Below the pieces are notes generated by a model, which ran no database searches, had not been told where the DNA came from, and saw only the letters and a program-made list of their open reading frames with translations. A DNA stretch of 14,757 nt from Mycocentrospora acerina (Eukaryota > Ascomycota > Dothideomycetes > Pleosporales): contig JAKUHH010000140.1 of the NCBI GenBank assembly GCA_022701365.1, positions 1-14,757 of the forward strand. Reading direction: 5' to 3'. The stretch's first letter is position 1; the number at the start of each line of letters is the position of its first letter. Shown here in pieces: positions 1-9,947 of the stretch. Made by a program: the position numbers and the translations under genes.

Positions 1-635
1 GTCCTACGCTTAATACTCTTTAGGGATAACAGGAGTTGTATGTTTCTTTACCTCTTTGTAGGTTTCTCCTTAAACTCTTACTTTGTGACTTATAGAGCTA
101 TTAGTGTCTGCAGAGTTAACTCTTACTGTCTTAAAGACGTCTTTCTTTAAAGCAATGTTATTAATTGTCTTCTTATCTACCTTTATTTAATAATAAAGCG
201 CAGGCTTTAATGTAGTTGTACAGGTACATTGCTTAAAAGTAAGACTCTTGCTTGCTTATAATATTGTTAGGTTATGCTTTTGTAACTAAGGAAGTCTTAA
301 AATAATATTATAAGTAGCTATCCTAAAGATATTAAAGGTAATCTGTTCCTAGTGTAACTAGATCTAAAGAGTAACGCTGTGCGTTTTGTGTGTAATCTCT
401 AACTCTTCTAGCATTAGTTACCTATTTGCAACTACTATAGGGTATAGTTGTTTTTTCTTAACAGGTGATAGTCTAGCTAACTACACTGCTCTTAATAATA
501 TAAAGTTTGTTTATGCTACTAAATTAAGTAGTGCCTTTATCTAGTGTCTGTTAAGTCTTACTAATAGCTTAACTAATGTCTTAGAATTTATTGCATTAAG
601 TTGTCTAGCGTTATTCTAGGTGCGTAGCGCTGTCC
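1..635 (-). pseudogene. Ty3/Gypsy-type pol, aspartic protease region (RIP-mutated, truncated by window edge)
   Basis: Retroviral-type aspartic protease domain that would mature the Gag-Pol polyprotein of an LTR retrotransposon. Read on the minus strand (codons whose lowest coordinate is 1 modulo 3), the frame gives a pepsin-like pattern. A hydrophobic strand leads into an active-site region at about 528-505, with the expected catalytic Asp codon at 523-525 now AAT (Asn). A KKKQLYPIVVAN stretch follows, and then the second conserved block IILRLP-stop-LQKHN at about 306-265, which corresponds to the family pattern IxGxPWLxxHNP with Gly to Arg and Trp to stop. The leftmost bases, ending in a PVIPKEY-like connector, lead toward a reverse transcriptase that would lie outside the window. 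The frame is -1 relative to gag and opens at the slippery heptamer. Premature stops and the lost Asp make it inactive. Family assignment is confident; the exact start is inferred. Confidence 0.8.
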
Positions 636-2262
636 TAAAAAAGGCTAGTCTTGAAATCTATTTAAGTGCTTTACTTCTGCATGCTTAACGCATTTAGGGT
701 TTATGCAGGTAATCTATTAGTATTAATTACAGACTCTATTAACTGTAAGTTTTATCTAGAAGATCTCTGCTAGATTGTCAGTTCTAGGAAAATGCATCTT
801 ATTGCGCTTGTCCTAGAGGTGGTTTTTACATTTGTTGTACTTGCAGTTAAACTATTAGTATTTGCATTTGTTCCTGCGTGCTAGAAACTATCCTAACCTT
901 ACTTTTTTGCTGTAGTAGTCTGCACATAGATTGTAGGAGCATGCTGTCTATAATATAGCTGCGTAATTCTTATTTCTGTGATCTAGGTAGTATCTTAGTT
1001 GTTCTGAATTAGGAGTGTTAGCGTTGTTCCTGCTAAGCTTATTGTCCTGACTGTTTAGTAGTGTATATTCTTGTGTTCCTTTAGTAAGTGCCTAGGTGTC
1101 TTTAGATAGGCTTAGTGTTGCTGATTGTGCTAGCGTCTATAGGGCTAATTAGGATTCTAGGGTGTTAACAACTACCTATTTGTTGTCTGAATCTTTGTAG
1201 AAGGTGTCTTTGATGTCTAGAGGTGCGAATGTGATTGCATTTACCTGTCTAGTAACTATATTCTTAGATCTACAGTTTCTAGATATGTAGCCTAGTTTGC
1301 TACAGCTGTAACAAGTTCACGTGGACTTGTTATAGTTGTTGTTGCTGTTCCTAGTATCCTTTTGCAGATTTCCTTTATACTCTTAGCTTTTGTTAATGTT
1401 ATTAAGGTGCATAGATTTAGATCTATAGGAGCTATAGATTCTGTTGCTCCTTCCTTAATATCTAGATTGTTGTCTATAGTTAAATTGTTAAGTAGTGTTA
1501 GCAGCATATAGTGGTTGTTGTCTATGATTGTTAGTAGATCTATATCTAGGTTAAGGTTAACTGTCTTGTTGTAATTCTATAGATAGCTTGTAGAGAGCGT
1601 TGTTAATGCTGATTGCTACTTTAACTAGTTTGCTTAGGCTGTTAAGCGTAGAACTACTTTTTATAAGTTCTTCTTTAACTTTAGGCTTAAGTCCTTAGCA
1701 GAACATAGTTATAAGTGCTTTGTTGTCCTAGTCTGTAAGTAATGCGTACTGCTAAAAGGTTGTAGCATATTTAGCAGCAGAGTAGGTTTGCCTAAGTGTT
1801 TGGATAGATCTACTGGCAGTAGTTGCTTTGTTAGCAAGTCTAAACACTTTGCGAGCGTGTTCCTTAAATTTGCTAAAGTCTCTTATCTAAAGCTCTACTT
1901 TGTTAGATGCATTGCTGTTTATGTACTTAATTAAGAAGGGCTTAATCTATTAAAGGGCTAGTCCTCTTATGTAGGTAGAAGCTAGTAAGACACGTTTTTC
2001 TTCTAGGATACGTTCTCCCTAGAAGTTAAAGAAGAGGTTAAACTGGAGAAGCTATTTGTCTAGTTTCTTCCTGTCTCTATAATAGAAGTCAGGGTTAGCA
2101 ACTTTGTAGCTTCTGTGGTGGCTAACAGAGGGTTCCTAAGTACTGCTAGGGGTAGCACTGTTTCTTAAGTTGTTACTTATCTTAAGGGTGTTTAAAATGT
2201 TAAGATCCTGTTCTGTACTTAATTTTAGTAGTTAATAACCTTCTAATACTAGTACTAAAGTA
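588..2262 (-). pseudogene. Ty3/Gypsy-type gag (capsid core plus zinc knuckle), RIP-mutated
   Basis: Capsid/nucleocapsid gene of an LTR retrotransposon, which would form the cytoplasmic virus-like particle. In one minus-strand frame (lowest codon base divisible by 3) it shows a Retrotrans_gag-like core from about 2100 to 1800: FYYRDRKKLDK, then stop (Trp expected), then LLQFNLFFNF, and further on a LAST-YIRGLAL block. A basic, Asn/Gln-rich linker leads to a zinc knuckle at 1313-1272. The knuckle reads Cys-x2-Cys-x4-Tyr-x4-Cys, so the family His (CX2CX4HX4C) has become Tyr through CAC to TAC. A second Cys/His-rich stretch lies at about 890-790. The frame continues to the slippery heptamer at 642-636 and meets a TAA at 588-590. 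The start codon is not recognisable; 2262 is only where the frame stops looking protein-like. In-frame stops are nearly all TAG/TAA. The short open frame at 1292-1507 lies in another frame and is not a gene. Confidence 0.82.
636..642 (-). promoter_or_regulatory. Putative -1 ribosomal frameshift slippery heptamer between gag and pol
   Basis: On the minus strand the bases read T TTT TTA, the canonical X XXY YYZ slippery form. They are phased correctly in the gag frame: the preceding codon CCT occupies 644-642, then TTT and TTA. The protease frame is exactly -1 to gag and is open from this point. Both the heptamer and the frame relation are seen directly. That it worked as a frameshift signal is inference. 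RIP could also have produced the final TTA from TCA, so the ancestral site may have been less perfect. Confidence 0.55.
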
Positions 2263-2343
2263 GAACAGGTTTAAGGTTAGTTCTTAGGGATAGAGTAGGT
2301 TTAGGGAAACAAGGTTAGTTTAATGCATGTATTAAGGATACAC

Positions 2344-2590
2344 TGTAATTAAGGGTGAGAAGCAATAAGTAGATTGATTAACAAGGTTAAACACATTACT
2401 ATAAGGGTAGTGTTCCTACTAACTATATACTTGATCATGATGTAGTGCTTAGTACTAATTATGATGCTTAGTGTACTGATTATGACTAATCACACTGAGC
2501 ACTGAGCACGTCACGTGATCTGGGTTGCTCAGTTGCCGCGAGGCTGGTTGATTGGTCAGGGCGCATCCCTTGCCCAACCTGGCCTTAACA
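2344..2590 (-). repeat. Putative 5' LTR of the Gypsy-type element
   Basis: Read on the minus strand this segment begins TGTTAAGG and ends CTTAATTACA, giving the usual TG...CA ends, and lies immediately upstream of the gag reading frame. Features consistent with an LTR are a TATA-like box (minus strand GTATATAG at about 2430-2423), a CACGTG-containing palindromic stretch near 2509-2518, and a length of about 247 bp. The second LTR is outside the window, so the ends and the target-site duplication cannot be confirmed, and the 5' end (2590) is a choice among several TG candidates. A primer-binding site would lie just below 2344 but I could not match one convincingly. Unlike the element body, this stretch keeps TGA, TGG and TCA words and looks largely free of RIP. 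Confidence 0.5.
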
Positions 2591-2789
2591 TGTTGCTGCC
2601 TGCTACTAGTACTAGCCGCCAAACAAAGACTACAAGCAACTGTTTTTCTAGCAAGTTTAATTATCGCAGCGCAGCTGTTAACCCTCATCTCCCCACAGCG
2701 CTAGTTGGCTCCTTCTAGGCAAGGACAGCGTGTGCTGGCCTGTCCTAGTCGCGCACTTGCTTATTGCAGCTATCTAGCTAATTAGAAAA
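2591..2789. other. Unmutated spacer between LTR and the 512-codon pseudogene
   Basis: GC-richer, RIP-poor flank continuing the unmutated island that starts at about 2344. Short open frames cross it on both strands (2515-2718 plus, 2455-2688 minus). Neither shows a recognisable domain and both span the putative LTR boundary, so they are probably chance frames that stay open only because RIP has not inserted stops here. If the downstream pseudogene starts at 2790, this is where its promoter would have been. I see no clear TATA box or other defined site. Confidence 0.45.
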
Positions 2790-4328
2790 ATGCTCGCAGA
2801 AGACACACTGCTAGCTAACATGTAGAAGCAGCTTGTCTCTGCCGCTTAGGATTGCGCAGCTAAAGTGCTAACTCCTTTTCTACAATTGTCTCTCTCTGCT
2901 GTTGTCCCTCCTTCCTCTGCTTAGAACCTATACGTGTCTCTACTGCTTTAGAGGAAGCAACCTGCGCCTAGCCCTACAGAGACTCAGCCAGCTACACCTA
3001 AGCGCCTGCGTCACAGCTTGCGTGACGCGCCACTGTCGCCCTAAGAACAGCCTAACGTCAGCTAGGCGTCCTAGCTAGCAGCTACGCCCTAGCTTACTGC
3101 CTCTACTATACCTAAGCCTGCTGCTCCTAAGCTTTTAATTACCTCTGTCACTAACAACAACTGTCGCGCTAAGCGTTAACGCGAAAAAAACAGGGAGGCA
3201 GCTAGAGAGCAGAAACAGAAGGCAGCAGGGCTTGTAGCACTGCTGCTGCAGGCACTAGACAAGGAACGCAGGGCATACACTTCTGTTAAACTAGAGGATG
3301 CTGCCTATGTCTTGTAGCTCTTTAAGCAGACTATTAAGGGTAACTACGCTAGAGGGAGCGCTGTTAATCTATTTAACAGCGTCCCTACCCTATACTTATT
3401 AGCTATGCCTATAATTAACAAGGCTTGCTCTGTAGGCAATGCCTTAGTATAGGTCTTAGTAGCTGCCTTCCTCTGCTAGTAGCGCATAGAGAGAACGCTA
3501 TTTAGGCACAGCAGCGCTAATTTAACTAGTTGTCCGCCCGCGTTGTCTCGCGATATCAGGTTGCCACGTCTGCTGCTAGCAGAAGGCACGCTGGATAGCT
3601 TGTCCACCACCACCACTAGCGCGCTCGCAGCAGCTTAGACCTTCTGCAATCACTATAAGCAGGACTTAGACATTATCTACATTAAATACTGCTAGGCAAT
3701 AGCATTCCTTAGCAAGGTGTACATAGACAAGGTGCGTAAGATTAAGGAGCAGGAGGGCACAGCAGCTACAGACAGGAGAAAGAGGAGGCAGGATAGCTAG
3801 GGCAAAGTAACTACAGAAGCTATTAACATAATTATGTTAACTGTCTTATTGTCTCTAACACCACAGTAGTAACAGCATTTTAAACAGCAACTATACAGGG
3901 CTCTCTCTTAGTACAAGATTGCTAGTAAGCTTAGCTAGAGCATGCTCTGCCTTATGCCGCACAAACGCATTAGCAACTTATAGATTAAGCACAACCTCCT
4001 CGCCAGCCACGCAGAGATCTAGTGCAACCTTGTTGCCTGATTAAACCCTGCTGCATGCACAGCAAGCTAAGCGCTAGATAAGTAGCTTAGGTCAGAGGGC
4101 CTAGCTAGTAGCTTAATCTGTAGCAAGCAGATGCTCTGCATTAAGGACATTGCACCTAATTGCAGGCGCCTAGGTATCTTAAGCTAGGTTACTAAGGTGG
4201 TTAATTCTAAGGATAACAAAGAAGACAGCAGCAAAGAGGAGGAGGAAGCAGCTACTGCAAATCTACCTAAGCCACTATGTTAACGCACGCTGCTAGAGTT
4301 GTTTAAGCTGCAGCCTAATAACAAGTAA
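2790..4328 (+). pseudogene. Unrecognised 512-codon gene killed by RIP-like stops
   Basis: I do not recognise this family. From ATG 2790 to TAA 4326-4328 one frame runs 512 codons with no indel, interrupted by about 27 internal stops, all TAG or TAA except one TGA at 4038-4040. The regions are: a Ser/Thr/Pro/Ala-rich N-terminus (codons 1-120); a basic Arg/Lys/Glu segment around codons 125-145 containing KNREAAREQKQK followed by a leucine-rich run (loosely reminiscent of a bZIP basic region, not a firm match); a central mostly hydrophobic/helical part around codons 170-290; a Lys/Arg-rich charged stretch near codons 315-335; and an acidic SSKEEEEA run near codon 480. The fixed frame, sensible composition and preserved start argue that it was once a real intron-poor gene. 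It lies upstream of, and co-oriented with, two telomere-linked helicase genes, so it may belong to the same subtelomeric block. Confidence 0.6.
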
Positions 4329-4756
4329 GTAAACAGTAATAGTCTTGCAGATTTCCTAAGAGTTAAAGCGTTTTAAATAACAGAGGTATTACTAATTTCT
4401 ATATTGTTTAGAAATTAGTTAAGGTTAAAAAAAGCAGCAAGTTAATGCAAAAAGTTGCTAGACCCCCTAAACTGTGTCTTTTAATTTAATTAGCAAACTT
4501 AGATTTAGTGCTTAACTGTTATGTTTGCATAGAAACACTGTCTAACATTGTCTGCGTAGTTTTAGTAAGGCAGGACTGTGCAAAGGTTTAATTATTGTTG
4601 CACAGAATTACCTAGCAGTCATGCATCTAATTAAAGGACATAGAGATATCAGTACAATATAGAAACAGCAGTACAATAGAGGAAAATTAAAAAGGAGGTA
4701 ATAGGAGAGAAGTGTTTAAGGAGAGTAAATAGAGTCTACTTACACCTAAAAGAACA
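4329..4756. other. AT-rich spacer upstream of the first helicase pseudogene
   Basis: No reading frame of interest on either strand. The sequence is AT-rich and RIP-like, with a few homopurine runs near 4680-4735. It would have contained the promoter and 5' leader of the helicase gene beginning near 4757, but no TATA box or other defined element can be supported after this much mutation. Confidence 0.5.
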
Positions 4757-7700
4757 ATAGATTAGTTTAACATTATATTTGTGCACATCCTTAGATGCTG
4801 CATTATTGTTTGCAAATACTGCAGCATTACTATTGTTAAGACCTATGTAGCTACCTACTTAAATAGCAAGCATGCATACTTAACTGTAAGCACACAAACA
4901 GACGTTGCCTAAACAGTGCAGGCAATAGAAGACTTAGCAGAAAACAAAGACAAAGTTGTGTATCTAGAGCTAAAATCTAATCCTATACCCTATTTAAGAA
5001 TATAGCAGGATAGCTTTAAGTGCAAGGCAAAGGAGAACAATACAATAACATATAGCTATATCCGCCAAACTGTGCAAGACATGCAGTTGCATTGCTGTAA
5101 CAAGCACAACTAGACAAACCTGCAGAAGAGAGGGCAGATATCTAAGAGACTACACATTAAAACTAACAGGATATAGATTAATAGTGTATATTGCTAAAAG
5201 TTTGCGCATGCAGGACAGTTAAGGCGTTTGTTTAAAGTCAATTGCCAGGACAGGAGAGAGGAGGAGGGGGATGCAAGAGGGGAAAGCAGGATTATCTAGC
5301 AGCAGTTAGAGGCAGTGTTCCAAGAGACTACCACTGTATTAGACAAGGTTAACAAGAATGCCAACGCCTAGATTGAACTAGATCACAACTGTCATGTCAC
5401 GTATGCATAGTTAAATTAGACTTATTAGGCCTATTATCTAGGCAGCTTAGACTGCAAATAGTTGTCTAAATTAATCTAAAAACCTAGGAGGAATAAGAAG
5501 GCATTAAGCAAAATTTGTTAGGCTGTACAAACAGTAATTTAGAAGGCGCAGCAGGCTTTACGTCTAAGCGTTATTAGTTTTCTAGCAATAAACTACATTA
5601 ACTGCTGCAAGATAAGAAGCAAGACTAATAAGAAGCTATTTAATGCACGCTAGACAGGCAAGACAATAGCTAAGTATACTAGCTAGTAGTTGTTAATTAT
5701 CTGTTACATTTAGCAGACCTATAAGTTAGAGGCTGTTAAAGCACAAGAAACAGAGGCAGATAATAAAGAGAACAGAGATAGTAGATTAAAGGGAGTTAGG
5801 GGACAGAGGCCACTGTATTAATTAACAGCAAGCTAGATTGTGTAGTTGTAGAAGATCAAGCAAGTTGCAGGCAAGGACAAGAAAGAAATTAAAGGCAGAA
5901 GTCAGCACTAACCTATTAAAGGCAGAGACAACAACTTAGAGAGCAAAGAGGAGATAGACAAAGAGAAAGAAGAGCTGCTAGAGGCTTGTGTTTTAGGGCT
6001 TTTAGTATTATTGTTAGACTATTATTTAAAAGACAACAAGTACAAGAGCGTGTTCATCAGCGCGACAGCAGTAATAGGGGTAGATAGCAATTGTGGGTGG
6101 AAGGACCTGTTAGCGTACACGCCTATCATTTCCGCTATTATTACTGTTGCACAGATGTTAGTGTTATATACAGCAGTAAAGACGTGTTAAGACTGCGTGA
6201 CTAAGATTATAGAGAAGGAGGGTTTCCCCTACTAGGACGCTAATAAGTTAGCTGTAAGCTATTTTAAACTAGTTAAGGAAAGCGCTAATTATTTTATAAT
6301 GTTAACTAGCTACAGCAGCATGCCTAGCCTAATAGATTAGTTGTTGCAATTGCAGACATATAGCATAAAGATCTAGTTTAACACTAACGCGGACAGTGTA
6401 ATTAAATAGGTAAGTAACATATTGTTGTACAGCTATATCTGCTTTACAATGCTTGGTTTGCAGTTAATAATCTACAGTTTAGTAGAAACAGCACAGTTTG
6501 AATTGCAAAAACAGTTGTTGTTATTAGACATTAACAACAATAGCTAGTTAGCAGAAGGGGCTACGCTGTTGCTAGCAATTAATTAGGACAGCATTGTTAA
6601 CAACCTAGCTGAGATAAAGGTTAGGTAGAATTTTTTCTAGGATAAGCGCAACACGTTTAGAGGCGTAGACAGGAAGGGTTAGTTAGCGCATCGCGTAATT
6701 TATAAGAAGAAGTTACAAGAAGCATTTGTAGACGTCTAAGCCACCAATCTATCTATACCTAAAGGACGCAGGGTAGTGTAGAGAACTTAGGCAGTAAGAG
6801 ACTATAAGAAAGCTATGCAAGCGTTCTAAGAGCATTTGTTAGTTTTAGTGCACATAACTAGAGGACAGCCAGCACGCAGAACAGAAGTAGTAACAGTCTA
6901 GTACATAAATAGCCCTAATAGTAAGAGCTGTAGTGTATTTATTAAAGACAGCTTAATAGTGTATGTAACCATGTACTACAAAGGCATCAGGGCTAGCACA
7001 AAGGCTAAGATTATCCACTAGTATTTACTGCGTAAGGTAGGTAAATTGTTGTTTTATTATTTATAGATAGTCATGCTGTTTTAGAGGAAGTTAGAAGGTG
7101 CTGTTAAAAAAGAGGCTACTAAAAAAGCTAGCCTGTTTATATAGGAGCTAAGGGAGGAGGAGCTATAGGCACAGCCGCAACATAGAAAAAGGGCACAGGA
7201 AAGTAAGGAGGGTAAGAGTAAGAGTAAGGTTTAGTAACAGGACATAGACAAAGATAAGGGGGAAGAGGAGAGGGAAGAAGAACAGGGCAGGGGAATAAAA
7301 AAGGAGGAACTGTTGTTATGTAGACCAGAAAAATAGGATACTAACCAGGTTTAGCGTGCAATCTAGCGTGCGTTAATATAGTAGTTAGGCATAAAACTTA
7401 ATATCATAGCATAGAGACACAGCAGCAAGGCTATATATTAGAAATATATTAACAACAAAGCAGTTATCAAGGCAGTTATAAAGGGCAACAAAGATAAGGA
7501 TAGCAAGGATAACATATTTAACATTTAGACAGGGCACAGTTCTAAGATTAGTAGCACAGTGTACAGGAGACTAATTACTAAGTCGCTATTTAGCACTAAA
7601 GCCTAGCAAGCAGCATTGCAGCAAGTAAGCATAGAGTGGCATCAGTTTTTGTTGTTTAAGTCAGCGTTAGAAACGCATCCTAAGAGAGGGACGCGAGCGG

Positions 7701-9507
7701 CAGAGGCTAGGAAGGAGGCAATTAAGGAAGAGTTCTAGCGTTAGAGAAAGATGCAAGCAATAGACACGCAGCGTTAGTTAGAGAGCTTAGTAAGGACAGG
7801 CGCTAGGTTCAGGAGCGTGCAACAACCAGCAATAGAGGCTATTATGCACTAAAAGAGCCTAATTGTTGTAGTTATAGGGACAGGAGCAGGCAAGAGCATA
7901 GCGTTTATGTTGCTAGCGTCGTGCTCTACAGGCGTCACTATTATAGTTGTGCTGTTAGTTTTATTGCGCAGCAACTTAAAGGACTAGTGCGTCTAGGCCA
8001 GGATTAATTGCGTAGAATAGGACAGTCACAAACCGCAGGAGTAGGCGTCTGTAGTGTTAGTCACGCCTAAGTTAGTAGTCAGCAAGAGCTTTAGGGGGTT
8101 TATTAACTAACAACGTGCTATAGGGCGTTTAGACCAAATTGTTGTTAACAAATGTTACATTGTGTTAGATTTAACAGGCAGATAGAGGATGCAGATGTTA
8201 GCATTGCAGGATTTAGTTAAGGCAGAGACACAGTTAGTGTACTTAACAGCAACAATGCAGCTAAGAGACAAGGGCAAGTTTATTGCATTAATAGGGTTGC
8301 TAGCTAAGGAGGAATGCTAGTAGTTCTAGGGTCTAACAACGCAGAAGAACGTTAGGTACTAGATATAGCAGTACAATTAGAAGCAGGAAGACAAAGACAA
8401 GGTATTAGTACAGTTAGTAGAGGAGAAGAAGCAGCAGTACCTAATACCTAGCTAGATTATTGTGTATTGCAACACAGTGGCAAGGACAGTTTAATTAGCT
8501 AAGTTATTAGGTTGTGTTTATTACCACCAGCAGGCAAGGAGCAGAGGCAAGAAGGCAGAGTTAGTGCGCTAATTAACAGAGGGACAACAGCAAGTTTTTA
8601 CAGTAACTAATGCGTTAGGGTTAGGGGTAGATACGCCTACTATCTAAGTTGTAATTCACGTTAGGATTATTAGGAAGTTGCAGGATTATGCGCAAGAAAG
8701 CAGGCAAGCAGGATAAGATAGGCAGAAGAGTAAGGCAATTATTATAAGAGGAAAGAAGTACTGTTAAGATAGTAGCATACAAGAAGGAAGCTAGGGTAGA
8801 GTAGATAAAGAGATGCAGGATTTTATCACAACTAACAGATATATAAGAGTCATGTTAGACAGAGAGATAGATAAGAGAATAAACAGAGTAGGTTGCAAAG
8901 TTAACAAAGAGAGATATAGTAGGTGTGTTAGGTGTTAGATTAAGGGAGAGGCAGAGTGTGCAAGAGAAGGAGAAGACAAAGACAGGAAAGAAGACAAAGG
9001 CAATAGGCGAGAGGCAGAAGAGATTAGGGATAAAGAAGAAAGGGTAGTGTTTAATTAGGAGGGAAGAGCATAAAGATTAGCAGCACAGAGGGAGATAGAA
9101 TTACAGACTAAGGGATTAGTAGGGATCTAAGGATTAGAAGAGATGTTAGATAAGTAGAAGGAGGGATATTAGCAATGTAGAGCGTAGGGAGAAGGGTGTA
9201 AAGGTCACAGGATTGCAGATTGCACAGCAATAGAGGTAGCAGAAATTTGCAAAGGAGTAACTATTATTGCAAGTTTAATTCAGTAGGAGAGATTTTTGTG
9301 TTGTTTTAAGTGTAGGATCCTGCAGGCAATATGCAAGAGGTATAAGAGCTAGGCAAATAGTAGATAGAAGAGGAAAATTAGGGGAAGTTGTCAGTACAAA
9401 GGGGTGTTAATCACATTAATTGCGTTAATTTAGGCTAGATAGCCAGATAGCTTCACAGAATAGGCGCAAGAACAGATAGTAGAGGAGGGAGTAAGATAGC
9501 AGGAGAA

Positions 9508-9530
9508 GGAGGAGGAGGGGGAGGGGGAGG
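9508..9530 (+). other. G-rich purine tract inside helicase copy 1
   Basis: Runs of GG, GGGGG and GGGGG separated by single A bases, encoding an EEEGEGEA stretch in the C-terminal region. It has the form of a possible G-quadruplex, but it is also explained simply by Glu/Gly codons. Confidence 0.35.
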
Positions 9531-9600
9531 CATTTAAGCAGGTTGTTAAGTAGTTTAGGAAGAAGACTTAATAGGGTAGCATTAAGAGCAATAAGATGTG

Positions 9601-9627
9601 TTAGGCGTTTTAGGCATTTTAGGCATT
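9601..9627 (+). repeat. Three tandem 9-bp units in helicase copy 1
   Basis: TTAGGCGTT followed by two TTAGGCATT units. In the coding frame this gives an alternating stop-Ala-Phe pattern, where each TAG replaces a Gln, Trp or Arg codon. It is a short coding repeat near the C-terminal end of the helicase homology. Confidence 0.7.
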
Positions 9628-9759
9628 TGCAGTATATTATAGTAAGATAGAAGAGTAGTGCAGAAGTATTTAAGGAATCTAGTTATAGTACCCCTAACGC
9701 AAGTAATCCCCTAAGTAGTAGGTTAAGGCAGAGGTAGAGGAGTAAAGGAAAGAGGAGGA

Positions 9760-9876
9760 GAAGAAAGTATTAAGGAGAACTGCTTGCTTACAGAAGAAGA
9801 AAGTAATTTTAGAGAACTGCTTACTTGCAGAAGAAGAAAATGTTTTAAGAGAACTGCTTGCTTACAGAAGAAGAAA
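9760..9876 (+). repeat. 37-bp minisatellite, about three copies
   Basis: GAGAACTGCTTGCTTACAGA-type units start at 9775, 9812 and 9849, giving an exact 37-bp period. The third copy is cut after 28 bases, and a partial unit precedes the first (9760-9774). Copies differ mainly by transitions (for example GCTTGCTTACA against GCTTACTTGCA). A 37-bp period is not a multiple of three, so each copy is read in a different phase of the helicase frame. That suggests the true coding end lies upstream of it. Confidence 0.75.
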
Positions 9877-9947
9877 AGAGGGGTAAGAGGTAGGCCTGTC
9901 TAGGGCAGAAAAATAGGGCTTGACCTGTTAGGGTTAGAGTTAGATAA

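Larger units (their letters stand above)
4757..9886 (+). pseudogene. Telomere-linked RecQ-type helicase with OrsD-like N-terminus, RIP-killed (copy 1)
   Basis: Would have encoded a nuclear ATP-dependent 3'-5' DNA helicase of the fungal subtelomeric RecQ family. The frame keeps phase from about 4757 (ATA, possibly a mutated ATG) to TAA 9884-9886, about 1,709 codons, with more than 60 in-frame stops. Order: an OrsD/DUF3505-like finger, Cys19-x2-Cys22-x11-Tyr34-x4-His39 (first His expected); a long middle region with HITRGQPARRTE near codons 698-709 and KIIH-stop-YLL, shared with copy 2; a charged linker (about 7140-7320); then the helicase core. Walker A TGAGKS (7880-7897) is intact, but the DECH box reads NKCY (8147-8158), TATLPP has Pro changes near 8250, and motif VI SGRAGRDG reads SRQAG-stop-DR (8699-8722). 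A Cys-rich tail follows (about 8895-8940, and 9180-9420). Protein-like sequence fades near 9690, so the true end may be earlier than 9886. The identity rests on multiple ordered motifs. Confidence 0.85.

Noticed and set aside
1292..1507. 71-residue minus-strand open frame
   Set aside because: It lies in a different frame from the gag zinc-knuckle frame covering the same bases; the gag frame carries the recognisable motifs.
1..2600. Complete LTR retrotransposon with reverse transcriptase and integrase
   Set aside because: Only LTR, gag and protease lie in the window; pol runs off the left edge and no reverse transcriptase motif is present.
2455..2718. Two overlapping short open frames (67 and 77 residues) on opposite strands
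   Set aside because: They fall in the unmutated island where stops are simply rarer, cross the putative LTR edge, and have no recognisable domain.
3180..3260. bZIP transcription factor call for the 512-codon pseudogene
   Set aside because: The basic segment resembles a bZIP basic region only loosely, and there is no clear heptad leucine zipper; too weak to name a function.
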